Shown: positions 16,646 to 26,407, counted from the stretch's first letter. The stretch is DNA of 64,000 nt from UBA11986 sp031402435 (GCA_031402435.1 JANNSJ010000018.1:62001-126000), one strand, 5' to 3'. Program-made: numbers and translations. Notes: a model not told the origin generated them from the letters alone.

Positions 16646-18636
16646 TGACCCTCTTGGGATCCAGCGATAGCATGAACGTTGATGTGCGTCGAACAGTCTT
16701 GTGGTTTGCCTTGATTGCGGCAATAGTAGCTCCAAGTGCATGGGGTATTGCCCAGGAGAACTCCGACTGCCTAGCGTGTCACAGTGACAAGGCCGCAACA
16801 GGGACGCGCAAAGGACGTACTATTTCTGTGTATGTTGATGAGAAGAAGTTCTCAGGCTCGGTTCATTCCTCTGTTCAATGCATTGCCTGTCACGCAGATC
16901 TTGAAGGAAAAGAGTTCCCCCACGACGAGGACCTTGCACAAGTAGATTGTGGTTCTTGCCACGGTCAGGAACAAGAGCTTCATGCGAAGTCGTTGCACGG
17001 GAAGGCAATTGCGAAGGGCGATCCTCTGGCCCCTCATTGCAAAGACTGTCACGATAGCCATGATATTTTGCCCGCGAAGGATGCCCGCTCACCAGTGTCT
17101 GCACTGAAGGTTCCCTTTCTCTGCGGAAAGTGTCATCAGGAAGGAGCGCCTGTTGCAAAGCGAGGCGTCATTCATCAAGATCATATCCTCGAGAATTTCT
17201 CGGAGAGTATTCACGGCGAAGCTCTCTTCAAGAAGGGTCTTATCGTCGCGCCGAATTGCGCTTCATGCCACACGCCGCATTCGATTCTTCCTCACACGGA
17301 TCCCGCTTCCTCGATAGCACGGAAGAACATCGCTACAACCTGCACGAAGTGTCATGCCCAGATCGAAGAAGTGCATCGCAAGGTGATCAAAGGGGAGTTG
17401 TGGGAGAAGGAAGCACGTACATTGCCCGCCTGTGTAGATTGCCATCAGCCGCACAAGATTCGAAAGGTTTTCTATTCGCAGGGTATGGCAGACATGGATT
17501 GCATGCGTTGCCATGAGCGGGAGGACGTCCGCGCTTCCAAGGATGGGCGGTCGCTTGTTGTGCGGGCCGACGATCTCATCCACTCGCGCCATGCAAAAAC
17601 AGCATGCAGTCAATGCCATTCAGAGGTCAATGCTTCACATGTGCGACCGTGTGAAACGATCACCAAAAAAGTCGATTGTGCGTCGTGCCATGTGGAGATC
17701 GGCCAGCAGTACCAGGTGAGCATGCATGGAAAGCTTGTTGCAAAGAACGATCCCAATGGTCCTACGTGCAAGGAATGTCACGGCACACATGCCGTGAAAG
17801 GAAAGCTTGAGCCTGTTTCACCGACATTTGCTACAAACATCCCCAAACTCTGTGCTCAATGCCATCGTGAAGGACAGAAAGCCGCAGTTCGCTACTCGGG
17901 CACACAACACGACATTATTTCGCACTATACCGAGAGTATTCACGGGAAAGGCCTGATGAAGAGTGGGCTTACAGTGACGGCAACATGTACGAATTGCCAC
18001 ACCGCTCACAGCGTTTTACCGAAGACCGATTCGTTATCGAGTGTCAACCCGAAGAATGTCCCTGCAACGTGTGGACGGTGCCATCATGGTATTCAGGAAC
18101 AGTTCGAACAGAGCATTCACCATCTGAAGGTCGGCAAGACAGACAAGCCTCTTCCTGTGTGCAGCGATTGCCATAGTGCGCACATGATCAGCCGTGCCGA
18201 CGAGTCGGGTTTCATGTTGGATATCATGACGAAATGTGGGCGTTGCCACGAAGATATCGCAAAGACGTACTTCGATACATATCACGGCAAGGTTTCTCAG
18301 TTGGGCTACACCAAGACTGCCAAGTGCTACGATTGCCATGGTGCGCATGATATTCTTCCCGTTGCAGATCCGAAGTCACACCTCAGTCATGAGAATGTTG
18401 TAGCAACATGTCAGAAGTGCCATGAAGGTGCAACGCGGCGATTTGCGGGATACCTCACCCACGCGACTCATCATGACCCGCAGAAGTATCCTTTTCTCTT
18501 CTGGACATTTTGGGGGATGACATCGTTGCTCGTGGGTACGTTCGTGCTGAGCGGTGTGCACACACTACTCTGGCTTCCGCGCGCATTACGGATGAAGAGA
18601 GAACAGAGGAAGGGAAAAACAGAACCAAATGGCTGA
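16645..18636 (+). CDS. 19-heme periplasmic multiheme cytochrome c, membrane-anchored
   Basis: 663 residues from ATG 16645, which shares a base with the previous stop (TGATG); ATG 16672 begins a cleaner signal peptide (MNVDVRRTVLWFALIAAIVA) and may be the true start. I count 19 CxxCH motifs, many in repeated CxxCHxxHxILP modules with regular distal histidines (SIHGK, SMHGK, TYHGK). A C-terminal helix (FLFWTFWGMTSLLVGTFVL) with a basic tail anchors it. It is probably the periplasmic electron wire taking electrons from the neighbouring b-type subunits. The repeats suggest growth by module duplication. Confidence 0.85.
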   Translation: MTLLGSSDSMNVDVRRTVLWFALIAAIVAPSAWGIAQENSDCLACHSDKAATGTRKGRTISVYVDEKKFSGSVHSSVQCIACHADLEGKEFPHDEDLAQVDCGSCHGQEQELHAKSLHGKAIAKGDPLAPHCKDCHDSHDILPAKDARSPVSALKVPFLCGKCHQEGAPVAKRGVIHQDHILENFSESIHGEALFKKGLIVAPNCASCHTPHSILPHTDPASSIARKNIATTCTKCHAQIEEVHRKVIKGELWEKEARTLPACVDCHQPHKIRKVFYSQGMADMDCMRCHEREDVRASKDGRSLVVRADDLIHSRHAKTACSQCHSEVNASHVRPCETITKKVDCASCHVEIGQQYQVSMHGKLVAKNDPNGPTCKECHGTHAVKGKLEPVSPTFATNIPKLCAQCHREGQKAAVRYSGTQHDIISHYTESIHGKGLMKSGLTVTATCTNCHTAHSVLPKTDSLSSVNPKNVPATCGRCHHGIQEQFEQSIHHLKVGKTDKPLPVCSDCHSAHMISRADESGFMLDIMTKCGRCHEDIAKTYFDTYHGKVSQLGYTKTAKCYDCHGAHDILPVADPKSHLSHENVVATCQKCHEGATRRFAGYLTHATHHDPQKYPFLFWTFWGMTSLLVGTFVLSGVHTLLWLPRALRMKREQRKGKTEPNG

Positions 18637-19570
18637 TGAGATGGAATCGCAACCCATAAAGAAAGCCGCGGCACGAGAAGAAACTACTCCCGAGGCCGGG
18701 CAGACGCCAGCGAAGCCCCAAGAGGTCTCAGTGACGATCCCGGAAGAAAAGCAGTTTCTCCGTTTCACGCGTCTGAACCGGACACTGCACATTCTTATGA
18801 TCGTGAGCTTCATGAGTCTGGCTCTCACCGGAATGACATTGAAATTTTCTTACACAAGTTGGGCGGTGTTTTTGTCGTGGTTGTTCGGCGGCTTTGAGTC
18901 CGCCGGGTACATTCATCGTTTCGCAGCCGTAATTATGCTTGGCCTGTTCACCACACATATTATCGATCTTGTCAGGCAGCGCCGCAGAGAGTTCACCTCC
19001 TGGCGGGCGATGTTGTTCGGCCCGGGTTCCATGATGTTCAATAGAAAAGACCTCTCTGATTTTGTGGGAAACCTGAAATGGTTTCTTGGCAAAGGACCCC
19101 GCCCACAATATGGCCGGTGGACATACTGGGAAAAGTTCGACTACTTTGCAGTGTTTTGGGGGGTATGCGTTATCGGCTCGACGGGATTGATGCTCTGGTT
19201 CCCCGAGTTCTTCACAAGGCTCATTCCAGGCTCATTTCTGAATGTTGCAACAATCATCCACAGCGACGAAGCATTACTGGCCGTGGGGTTTATTTTCACA
19301 GTACATTTTTTTAACACGCATTTGCGTCCGGAAAAATTCCCGATGGATATTGTTGTCTTTACGGGAAGGATGGGGGTTGAAGAGCTCAAAGAAGACAAGC
19401 CAGCGGAGTATGAGGCGCTTGTCAAGAGTGGCAAGCTTGATAACTACCTAGTCGAGCCATACCCGCCCATCGTGATCAGGGCAGTGCGCGTTTTTGGCTG
19501 GACGGCTCTTGCCGTTGGCTTCAGTATTGTTGTGTGGATTATTTATGCGATGTTGTTTGCCTACAGGTAG
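18629..19570 (+). CDS. Di-heme cytochrome b subunit (b561/FdnI-like) of the multiheme complex
   Basis: 313 residues from ATG 18629, overlapping the 19-heme gene by 8 bp; GAGGAAGGG precedes it. After a charged, proline-rich cytoplasmic N-terminus come about five membrane helices with candidate heme histidines in NRTLHILMIVSFMSLALTG, GYIHRFAAVIMLGLFTTHI and IIHSDEALLAVGFIFTVHFF. The fold resembles the b domain of the CbcL-like protein and formate-dehydrogenase/NarI-type quinone-reactive subunits. Together with the 19-heme protein it is a two-gene version of the preceding fusion. Confidence 0.8.
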   Translation: MADEMESQPIKKAAAREETTPEAGQTPAKPQEVSVTIPEEKQFLRFTRLNRTLHILMIVSFMSLALTGMTLKFSYTSWAVFLSWLFGGFESAGYIHRFAAVIMLGLFTTHIIDLVRQRRREFTSWRAMLFGPGSMMFNRKDLSDFVGNLKWFLGKGPRPQYGRWTYWEKFDYFAVFWGVCVIGSTGLMLWFPEFFTRLIPGSFLNVATIIHSDEALLAVGFIFTVHFFNTHLRPEKFPMDIVVFTGRMGVEELKEDKPAEYEALVKSGKLDNYLVEPYPPIVIRAVRVFGWTALAVGFSIVVWIIYAMLFAYR

Positions 19571-19651
19571 TGCTATTGGCAACTTACATTGCTTTCCTTT
19601 ACATTGCCAGCACCTAATTTCTCGATGCACTCATAAGAACAACTCGATTCC

Positions 19652-21145
19652 ATGAAGCGCCTTTTCCCTGGTTCGTTCTATAATGTCATCACGCTCATTG
19701 GTACTGCGATTGCGGCTGTAAGCTTCGGTCTGATTCTCTTCCTTGTGCTGTTGGAGTCGATGTCAGGTTCTCCGAAACCGTACATGGGAATCATTGCGTT
19801 TGTCATCCTGCCGGCAATTCTGATCATGGGATTGGTTGTGGCCGTTGCTGGCATTATTCGCGAGCACAAACGTGAGCGAGCGGGAAAGTCTCACGGACTG
19901 CACCTGCCGCAAATTGACATGAACAACCCGAAACATCGTCGAGCATTTTCCCTGTTTGCTCTTGGAACAATTCTGCTTCTACTCTTCTCTGCATTTGGCA
20001 GTTTCAAAGCATACGAACATACTGACTCAGACCAGTTCTGCGGCGAGACGTGTCACCAGGTGATGGAGCCGGAGTACACGGCGTATCAGTACTCCCCTCA
20101 TGCACGCGTTGGATGTGTGAAGTGCCACATTGGTCCGGGAGCCGGGTGGTTTGTGCGTTCCAAGATTTCAGGCTCATATCAGTTATATGCGGTCATGTTC
20201 AACAAATTTCCGCGGCCTATTGCCACTCCCATCGAGAATCTCCGCCCTGCGCAGGAAACGTGCGAGCAGTGTCACTGGCCAAAACATTTCTACAGCGAAA
20301 AGGAACACACCAACACCTACTTCATTTCGGATGAGCAGAACACCAAATGGACGTTGAACCTCCTGATGAAGATTGGCGGTGGGAACATCGAAGCCGGCCC
20401 TACATCGGGCATCCATTGGCATATGAATATCGCTCATGAAGTGACGTATGCGGCACTCGACACACAACGTCAGGTTATTCCATGGGTTCGTTCGAAGACG
20501 CCGGATGGTAAAGTCACCATCTATCGCAGCACTGAGACAATGGTATCGGACGATTCCCTGAAGAAGATATTCACACGCCGCATGGATTGCATTGACTGCC
20601 ATAACCGTCCTACGCACATCTACCATCCCGGTGCGCGATCGGTGAATCACGTAATGTCGCTTGGATGGATTGATCCGAAGCTTCCTAACATTAAGAGCGT
20701 TGCCGTGAAGGCACTCGATGCACCGTACAGCACAAAGCGGGGAGCGCAGGATAGCATCAGGCTTGCGATAGAAGAATACTACAAGACGAGCTATCCTGAG
20801 ATTGCCGCGTCGAAGAAGATCGCCGTCGACAGTACTATTGCCGCGGTCCAGCGGATATACAGTCGTAGCTACTTCCCCGAAATGCGCGTAAATTGGAAGA
20901 GATTTCCGGACAATCTTGGCCACATGTACTACCTAGGTTGTTTTCGCTGCCACGATGGGAAGCATGTGAGTGACGAGGGTAAGGTTCTTTCACGGGACTG
21001 CAACACGTGCCACACGATTCTTGCTCAACAGTTTGAGAAGGACACCTTGCGCATCTCTCTTGGTGGCGTTGATTACAAGCACCCTGTCGACATAGGAGAT
21101 GCCTGGAAGGAAACAAATTGCAGCGACTGCCATAATCCTCAATGA
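19652..21145 (+). CDS. NapC/NrfH-like membrane-anchored 7-heme cytochrome c
   Basis: 497 residues with two N-terminal helices (residues about 8-33 and 43-66), a third at about 105-120, then a periplasmic domain. Heme sites are one CX3CH (CGETCH, followed by QVMEPEYTAYQYSPHARV) and six CxxCH. The CX3CH plus MEPEYTAYQ text is characteristic of a NapC/NrfH-related subgroup found next to bc-type complexes. The gene precedes Rieske and cytochrome b genes and probably supplies the c-heme subunit of that quinol-oxidising complex. Confidence 0.8.
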   Translation: MKRLFPGSFYNVITLIGTAIAAVSFGLILFLVLLESMSGSPKPYMGIIAFVILPAILIMGLVVAVAGIIREHKRERAGKSHGLHLPQIDMNNPKHRRAFSLFALGTILLLLFSAFGSFKAYEHTDSDQFCGETCHQVMEPEYTAYQYSPHARVGCVKCHIGPGAGWFVRSKISGSYQLYAVMFNKFPRPIATPIENLRPAQETCEQCHWPKHFYSEKEHTNTYFISDEQNTKWTLNLLMKIGGGNIEAGPTSGIHWHMNIAHEVTYAALDTQRQVIPWVRSKTPDGKVTIYRSTETMVSDDSLKKIFTRRMDCIDCHNRPTHIYHPGARSVNHVMSLGWIDPKLPNIKSVAVKALDAPYSTKRGAQDSIRLAIEEYYKTSYPEIAASKKIAVDSTIAAVQRIYSRSYFPEMRVNWKRFPDNLGHMYYLGCFRCHDGKHVSDEGKVLSRDCNTCHTILAQQFEKDTLRISLGGVDYKHPVDIGDAWKETNCSDCHNPQ

Positions 21146-21158
21146 TCGGAACACATTT

Positions 21159-21614
21159 GTGAACGACATCGGCAATCAACACCGCGACGCCAGTAAACGG
21201 AATTTTCTCAAGTACATTCTTGGAGGTGGACTCGTCGCGTGGGCAGGCTCGGTTGTCTACCCCCTTCTTGCGTACCTGAAACCTCCGATGCAGGCTGAGG
21301 TCGAGGTGAGTAGCGTGAAGGCAGGGAAGCTGAGTTCCATTGAGAAAGATAGCGGCTCAATCGTTCGTTTTGGCAACAAGCCCGTTATTCTTATTCGCAC
21401 CGCCAGCGGTGAATTGCGTGCATTCTCGGCAACCTGTACGCATCTCGATTGCACGGTACAATTCAAGAAGGATCTTGGCGTGATCTGGTGTGCGTGTCAT
21501 AACGGAAAGTATGATCTCAACGGTAGAAACATTTCGGGCCCCCCCCCGCGCCCGTTGGACGAATTCAGGGTCGTTGTTCAAGGGGAAAACGTCTTTGTGT
21601 CGAGAAAAACATGA
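21159..21614 (+). CDS. Rieske iron-sulfur protein of a bc-type complex
   Basis: 151 residues from GTG 21159; an ATG at 21099 is open but would overlap the NapC-like gene and precede the expected N-terminus. SKRNFLKYILGGGL (12-25) is a Tat-like signal anchor typical of Rieske proteins. The cluster-binding motifs are CTHLDC (93-98) and CACH (111-114), which supply two Cys and two His ligands and the disulfide pair, so the [2Fe-2S] centre should be intact. A conserved SGPPPRPL follows. It moves electrons from menaquinol to the c-heme subunit. The gene overlaps cytochrome b by the sequence ATGA. Confidence 0.92.
   Translation: MNDIGNQHRDASKRNFLKYILGGGLVAWAGSVVYPLLAYLKPPMQAEVEVSSVKAGKLSSIEKDSGSIVRFGNKPVILIRTASGELRAFSATCTHLDCTVQFKKDLGVIWCACHNGKYDLNGRNISGPPPRPLDEFRVVVQGENVFVSRKT
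21539..21547 (+). repeat. Run of nine C in the Rieske gene
   Basis: Nine consecutive C residues encode part of the conserved SGPPPRP stretch. Such runs can slip during replication; a one-base change here would truncate the Rieske protein just after its cluster motifs. Confidence 0.9.
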
Positions 21615-22690
21615 ATGGAATCTGGAAGAACATCTATGGCTGGATAGATAGGCGTGTCCAGCTCAAAACGCTGGTTGATTTCCTGGGGAAGAAGTACGTC
21701 CCCGTCCACCGCAACTCAATCTGGTATTACTTTGGTGGCGTGTCGCTGTTTCTCTTTATTATCCAGGTTATCACCGGCATCTTGCTTCTTCTTTACTACA
21801 AAGGGAGCGAGCAGCTCGCGTTCGAGAGCATTCAGTTTATCATGTCGAAGGTGAAGTTCGGCTGGCTGATTCGCTCCATCCATAGTTGGGCTGCGAACCT
21901 TTTTATTCTCTCCGCCTTTATTCACATGTTCAGCGTGTTCTTCGAGAAGTCCTATCGTGAACCGAGAGAGATCACCTGGCTCACCGGAATGCTCATGCTC
22001 TTCCTTGGAATGGGATTTGGTTTCAGTGGCTACCTGCTGCCATGGAATGAGGTTGCATTCTTTGCGACAAAAGTCGGGACCGACATTGCCGGAGTCCTTC
22101 CGATTGTCGGTAAACCTCTGATGATATTCTTGCGCGGGGGAGAGGAAGTGACCGGAGCAACTCTCTCTCGTTTTTTTGGTTTCCACGTTGCTGTCCTTCC
22201 AGGCATTTTCACTGTTCTCCTGGGAATTCACCTTATTCTTGTGCAGCGACAGGGAATGAGTGAACCGCTTGGTATGGAGAATGTTCCTGCTGCAGAGAAG
22301 AAGACTATGCCATTCTTCCCGAACTTCCTACTACGTGATCTTTTGTTCTGGCTGTTGGTGTTAAACCTGCTTGCGATCCTGGCGGTGTTCTTTCCCTGGG
22401 AACTTGGCAAGAAGGCTGATCCGTTTGCCTCTGCACCCGCGGGCATACAACCTGAATGGTACTTCATGTTCATGTTCCAAACGCTGAAGTTTATTCCATC
22501 GAAACTCCTGTTCATTGACGGTGAAGTATTTGGGATTCTCCTCTTTGGACTTGCTGGCGTGCTATGGATGATGGTACCGTTCTGGGACAGGAAGAGCTCT
22601 CGCGGCGAAAAGAACCGTCTGGTCAATTATGTGGGCTTGTTTGTGGTCATATACATTGTTATCTTGACTGCGTTGGGGTGGCTCCTATGA
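21611..22690 (+). CDS. Cytochrome b (fused b6/subunit IV type) of the Rieske/cytb complex
   Basis: 359 residues. The four heme ligands are H91 and H105 in one helix, H192 and H207 in the other. The Qo-site motif PEWYF is present near 284, and the loop GFSGYLLPWNEVAFFA (137-152) is typical. It has about eight transmembrane helices, so N- and C-terminal b domains are in one chain, shorter than mitochondrial cytochrome b. It oxidises menaquinol with the Rieske protein and bifurcates electrons. ATGA overlaps on both sides (with Rieske and with the 11-heme gene) show tight coupling. Confidence 0.92.
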   Translation: MNGIWKNIYGWIDRRVQLKTLVDFLGKKYVPVHRNSIWYYFGGVSLFLFIIQVITGILLLLYYKGSEQLAFESIQFIMSKVKFGWLIRSIHSWAANLFILSAFIHMFSVFFEKSYREPREITWLTGMLMLFLGMGFGFSGYLLPWNEVAFFATKVGTDIAGVLPIVGKPLMIFLRGGEEVTGATLSRFFGFHVAVLPGIFTVLLGIHLILVQRQGMSEPLGMENVPAAEKKTMPFFPNFLLRDLLFWLLVLNLLAILAVFFPWELGKKADPFASAPAGIQPEWYFMFMFQTLKFIPSKLLFIDGEVFGILLFGLAGVLWMMVPFWDRKSSRGEKNRLVNYVGLFVVIYIVILTALGWLL

Positions 22691-24174
22691 ACCGACACTT
22701 CTTGCCATCCGTTATTGTCCTTCTCGTTTTCTGTTCGTTGATATACGGAACTCCTGCCCTCGCTGCTGACCAGTGCCTTCTTTGCCATGAGGCTCTTGCG
22801 GACAAACCATCAGCGCTCTTCAAGCATGATATTCACCGTCAAAAAGGGGTGAGTTGTGCAGATTGCCACGGAGGCGATCGAAGTGCTGACGATATGGAAC
22901 GAGCGATGGACAAATCCAAGGGGTTCATTGGAGTACCAAAGGGTGACGGGATTTCCGAAGCGTGTGCACGATGCCATGCCAGCGCGGACAAGATGACACA
23001 ATTCAAGTCCACGCTCCCCACGAATCAGTTTGAAGTTCTCAAAGTGAGCGTTCACGGCAGACTTTCCACGACGGGCAAAGAGCGCATCGTCCAATGCACG
23101 ACCTGTCACAATGCACATGGAGTTGTTTCTGTGAAGAATCCCACGTCGCCGGTGTATCCGCTGAACGTGGTGAAGGCGTGCGTGAAATGTCATGCCGATG
23201 CAGCGTTCATGCAAACGTACAACCCGTCTCTTCCGGTCGATCAGCTCGACAAATACAGGACGAGCGTACACGGCATACGAAATGTGAAGGGAGATCCCAA
23301 GGTTGCAGAGTGTGCAAGTTGTCATGGCTCCCATGAAATTCTTCCGGCCGCTGACGTTCGATCAAAAGTCTATGCAACGAACATTCCGGGCACGTGTGCT
23401 ACTTGCCACGGCGACGCAGCGTATATGAAAGCGTATGGCATCCCGACCGATCAGTACGAGAAGTTCTCGAAGAGTGTCCATGGTGTAGCGTTGCTTCAAA
23501 AGCACGACCTTGGTGCCCCTGCGTGCAACAAATGTCACGGTAACCATGGTGCAACGCCACCTGGAGTTGAGTCTATATCGAAAGTATGCGGAACGTGCCA
23601 TGCGCTCAACGCCGATCTCTTCTCATCAAGTCCGCACAAGCGGGCATTCGACGAGAGGAATCTGCCTGAGTGCGAAACGTGTCACGGTAACCATGAGATT
23701 GTTGCGGCAACAAACAAACTCCTCGGGACTACACCTGAAGCCGTATGCAGGAGATGTCACAGTGAGCAGGAGTGGCCAAAGGGATATTCTGCTGCAGGTT
23801 TGATGCGCAGGCTGAGCGACAGTCTGGAGTTTCTGGAGTCCCAAGCGGGAGTGTTGGTGGAAGAGGCAGAGCAGAAGGGGATGGAGGTAGGCGAGGCAAA
23901 ATTCAAACTACGGGATGTTCGCCAGGCACGACTCGAAACACGGACACAAGTACATTCTTTCAACGAAGAGCGGTTCCGTGAAGTTGCTGGTAAGGGCTTT
24001 GCGACTGCTGTGGTGGTAAGCGAAGAGGCTCAGAGTGCTATCGATGAGTACTACTTCCGGCGCCTCGGGCTTGGGATTTCAACACTCATCATTACTATTG
24101 TGGCAATCTCATTGTATTTGTTCATCCGTCGGTTGGAACGGGCTGCTGTTGACAGACAAACAACTCCCAAATAA
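22687..24174 (+). CDS. 11-heme cytochrome c with C-terminal membrane anchor
   Basis: 495 residues from ATG 22687, overlapping the cytochrome b stop as ATGA; the longer open frame upstream lies inside cytochrome b. Signal peptide MNRHFLPSVIVLLVFCSLIY. Eleven CxxCH motifs occupy residues about 30-360, with CASCHGSHEILP-type modules. A helical segment rich in E, Q and R follows (about 375-455), then a single C-terminal helix (GISTLIITIVAISLYLFIRR). It is probably the cytochrome c1-like electron exit of the Rieske/cytb complex, but with many more hemes. Confidence 0.85.
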   Translation: MNRHFLPSVIVLLVFCSLIYGTPALAADQCLLCHEALADKPSALFKHDIHRQKGVSCADCHGGDRSADDMERAMDKSKGFIGVPKGDGISEACARCHASADKMTQFKSTLPTNQFEVLKVSVHGRLSTTGKERIVQCTTCHNAHGVVSVKNPTSPVYPLNVVKACVKCHADAAFMQTYNPSLPVDQLDKYRTSVHGIRNVKGDPKVAECASCHGSHEILPAADVRSKVYATNIPGTCATCHGDAAYMKAYGIPTDQYEKFSKSVHGVALLQKHDLGAPACNKCHGNHGATPPGVESISKVCGTCHALNADLFSSSPHKRAFDERNLPECETCHGNHEIVAATNKLLGTTPEAVCRRCHSEQEWPKGYSAAGLMRRLSDSLEFLESQAGVLVEEAEQKGMEVGEAKFKLRDVRQARLETRTQVHSFNEERFREVAGKGFATAVVVSEEAQSAIDEYYFRRLGLGISTLIITIVAISLYLFIRRLERAAVDRQTTPK

Positions 24175-24190
24175 CTCAAGGAGAAATACT

Positions 24191-24736
24191 ATGCGCGTAT
24201 TGAGCATTCTCGTGGTGTGCATGTTCATCGTTGCTGCCACCGGTCAGGCAGATAACAAGTATGTTGGTATGGCAAAGTGCAAAGCGTGCCATTCGGTCGA
24301 AAAAATGGGCGGGTTGGCCTACAAGGTGTGGGAGAAGACTCCTCATGCAAATGCTTACAAGGCGCTTCTGAGTGATGCCGCAAAGAAAGTCGCAAAGGAC
24401 AAAGGACTCAAGACTGCGGCCCATGAGAGTCCCGAGTGCCTGAAGTGCCATGTTACAGGCGGAGGAACGGCCAAGAATGTCGATGCAGGCTTCAAGAAGG
24501 AAGATGGTGTTACATGTGAAGCATGCCATGGCGCCGCCTCTGGCTATCTTGCTCTCCACAACAAAAAGGATGATGCTAGCAAGGCAAAAGCAAAAGAAGC
24601 GGGACTTATGCTTGGCGACAAAACAGGCAAAGCCTGTGAGACATGCCATAATTCCGAAAGTCCAACCCATACGGGAGACTTCAAGATGAAAGATATGTGG
24701 GCGAAAATTGAGCATAAGCTGCCGGCAAAGAAGTGA
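24191..24736 (+). CDS. Cytochrome c554-family tetraheme protein
   Basis: 181 residues from ATG 24191, with AAGGAGA at good spacing. Signal peptide MRVLSILVVCMFIVAATGQA. Four CxxCH motifs are present (CKACH, CLKCH, CEACH, CETCH), with VGMAKCKACHS and KEDGVTCEACHGAASGYL, which are typical of the c554 family. A soluble periplasmic carrier is likely, able to shuttle electrons between the bc-like complex and the outer-membrane conduit or a terminal oxidase or reductase. Last of an apparent transcription unit that starts at 14.47 kb. Confidence 0.85.
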   Translation: MRVLSILVVCMFIVAATGQADNKYVGMAKCKACHSVEKMGGLAYKVWEKTPHANAYKALLSDAAKKVAKDKGLKTAAHESPECLKCHVTGGGTAKNVDAGFKKEDGVTCEACHGAASGYLALHNKKDDASKAKAKEAGLMLGDKTGKACETCHNSESPTHTGDFKMKDMWAKIEHKLPAKK

Positions 24737-25080
24737 TGCGCTTCGTCATGCGGGTCGTTGATTCCAGCATGCTGGCACTCAGAAGATAGACAATTGATGC
24801 TCGCGCCTCCGAGCGGTCCGCGGGCCTTGTAATCCGGACATTCTCATCCGGGATAATCCCATTGCAGATTTGATAATGCAGGCACATGGGTTTCTTCGGG
24901 ATGAAGAAGCAAACAACGAAAAGTAAGCGGTTTTGAAATTTTTTCAGCGGGTGTTCGTTTCACTTGATGGCATACGACTTGCCTTGTCATCGAGTGAATC
25001 ACTGGAACCACTTCCGTGGTGCAATGCAACGAGTGTGCAAATCACGAGCGGTCATTGATACATAGCAGCAAATCAAACCC
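24737..25080. other. Intergenic region, no gene seen
   Basis: 344 bp between the c554-like gene and the beta-barrel gene. I see no open frame with coding texture, no clear hairpin plus T-run and no strong promoter match. Small inverted repeats such as CCAGCATGCTGG are present. Confidence 0.4.
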
Positions 25081-26397
25081 ATGAAAGCTGACACGTTACT
25101 CTCAAAGAACCTTGCGCAAATGATCTTTCTTTGCGTGGCATTCACATTATGTTCTTCCTCGATGACCGGACAGATCGTTAACGGCAGGTTGATTACTTCG
25201 GTCTACACATGGAAGCAGTATGACACTGTGAATGTATCAAAGTCGTTTGCCCGCGGATTTCAGTCTGTGCTGCTGGACGTTGCTCAAGGCGACTTCAGTC
25301 TGCACGGCCATTTCCAGGGAGCGGTGATGCTGCAGAAAAAACTCGATGAACTCCCTGACTACCGTCTCTACTACGGGTACGCGCAGTGGAAGAACATCGC
25401 CACGATTGCTGATCTCTCCTTCGGCAGGGTACCGTTTTTTGCCGGTGTGGGATCGGGAACGATTGACGGTGCACTGGTGAGGTTCCACAATGCGGATAAT
25501 GCGTTTCGGCTGACATTCTATGGTGGGGCAAATACGCCGGTGGATATGACGATAAAAAAATGGGGGCCACTGAAGAGTGACTTCACTTTGGGTGGACAAT
25601 TCCTTGCAACTCTCTTCAATGATTTGCGATTGGGCCTCAGCTACATGAACCGCCAGCGCCAGCGACCGGGATACTGGACTCTCCGTTCCGACACACTCTT
25701 TAATCCGGTTTCGCTGTATGTCGATCCCGATCAGACAAAGGAACAGTACGCCAGTATTGATGCAGCGTATTCTTTTTCACATGGAAGCCTCCATGGACGC
25801 TATGACCATAACATCGACTACAGGAAGACACAGCGCGCACAGTTTGGCCTCAAGTATTATCCCACGGATGAATGGGCAGTAAGTGCTGAATACATCCATC
25901 GTGTTCCCCGGTTGCCGTTCAATTCCTTCTTCGCGGTATTCAATCTCCCCACGTCCGATGAAATGGAGGGAGGAATTGACTACACGATCAAATCGACAAT
26001 GCGACTATTCGTCCGTGGAGCGTTCGTTCAATATATCGACGACAGGAGTTTCCGATACACGATCGGTGTCGCGAATGACTATGCCTCGGCATCCTACAGG
26101 GGAAGCACGGGATATGCGGGGGAACTCAATGCTGTGACATTGCAGGGAGCGTACCCGCTCTTCGAACGCATTCTCATACCGACTGTCGGGCTGTCGTTCA
26201 CATCCTACAAGCTGAATGTACTCGATAACACCGAGAAGACCATTGCTGCAACGTTGGGACTCATTGCCCGTCCTTTGCAGATGCTCTCCATCGATGTTCA
26301 GGGCCAATGGCTGAACAACAAAGTGTATAAGAACGATGTGCGCCTGTACGCAGGGCTGAATATCTGGTTCACCGAACAGTTGCATTTCTTTGAGTGA
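25081..26397 (+). CDS. Outer-membrane beta-barrel, candidate porin of a cytochrome conduit
   Basis: 438 residues with a signal peptide ending near MTGQ. The mature chain alternates polar and hydrophobic residues with frequent aromatics (YRLYYGYAQWKN, LHGRYDHNIDYRK, GEYIHRVPR-like strands) and ends in aromatic residues (LHFFE), all typical of an outer-membrane beta-barrel of about 18-22 strands. No heme motif. It lies between periplasmic cytochrome genes and 12-heme/lipoprotein cytochrome genes, the usual place of the porin in a porin-cytochrome electron conduit such as MtrB or ExtD/OmcB-type clusters. Barrel call is solid; the conduit role is inferred from context. Confidence 0.75.
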   Translation: MKADTLLSKNLAQMIFLCVAFTLCSSSMTGQIVNGRLITSVYTWKQYDTVNVSKSFARGFQSVLLDVAQGDFSLHGHFQGAVMLQKKLDELPDYRLYYGYAQWKNIATIADLSFGRVPFFAGVGSGTIDGALVRFHNADNAFRLTFYGGANTPVDMTIKKWGPLKSDFTLGGQFLATLFNDLRLGLSYMNRQRQRPGYWTLRSDTLFNPVSLYVDPDQTKEQYASIDAAYSFSHGSLHGRYDHNIDYRKTQRAQFGLKYYPTDEWAVSAEYIHRVPRLPFNSFFAVFNLPTSDEMEGGIDYTIKSTMRLFVRGAFVQYIDDRSFRYTIGVANDYASASYRGSTGYAGELNAVTLQGAYPLFERILIPTVGLSFTSYKLNVLDNTEKTIAATLGLIARPLQMLSIDVQGQWLNNKVYKNDVRLYAGLNIWFTEQLHFFE

Positions 26398-26407
26398 GGG
26401 TCTCACC

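Noticed and set aside
20183..20923. 246-codon minus-strand open frame opposite the NapC-like gene
   Set aside because: Antisense shadow of a heme-motif gene.
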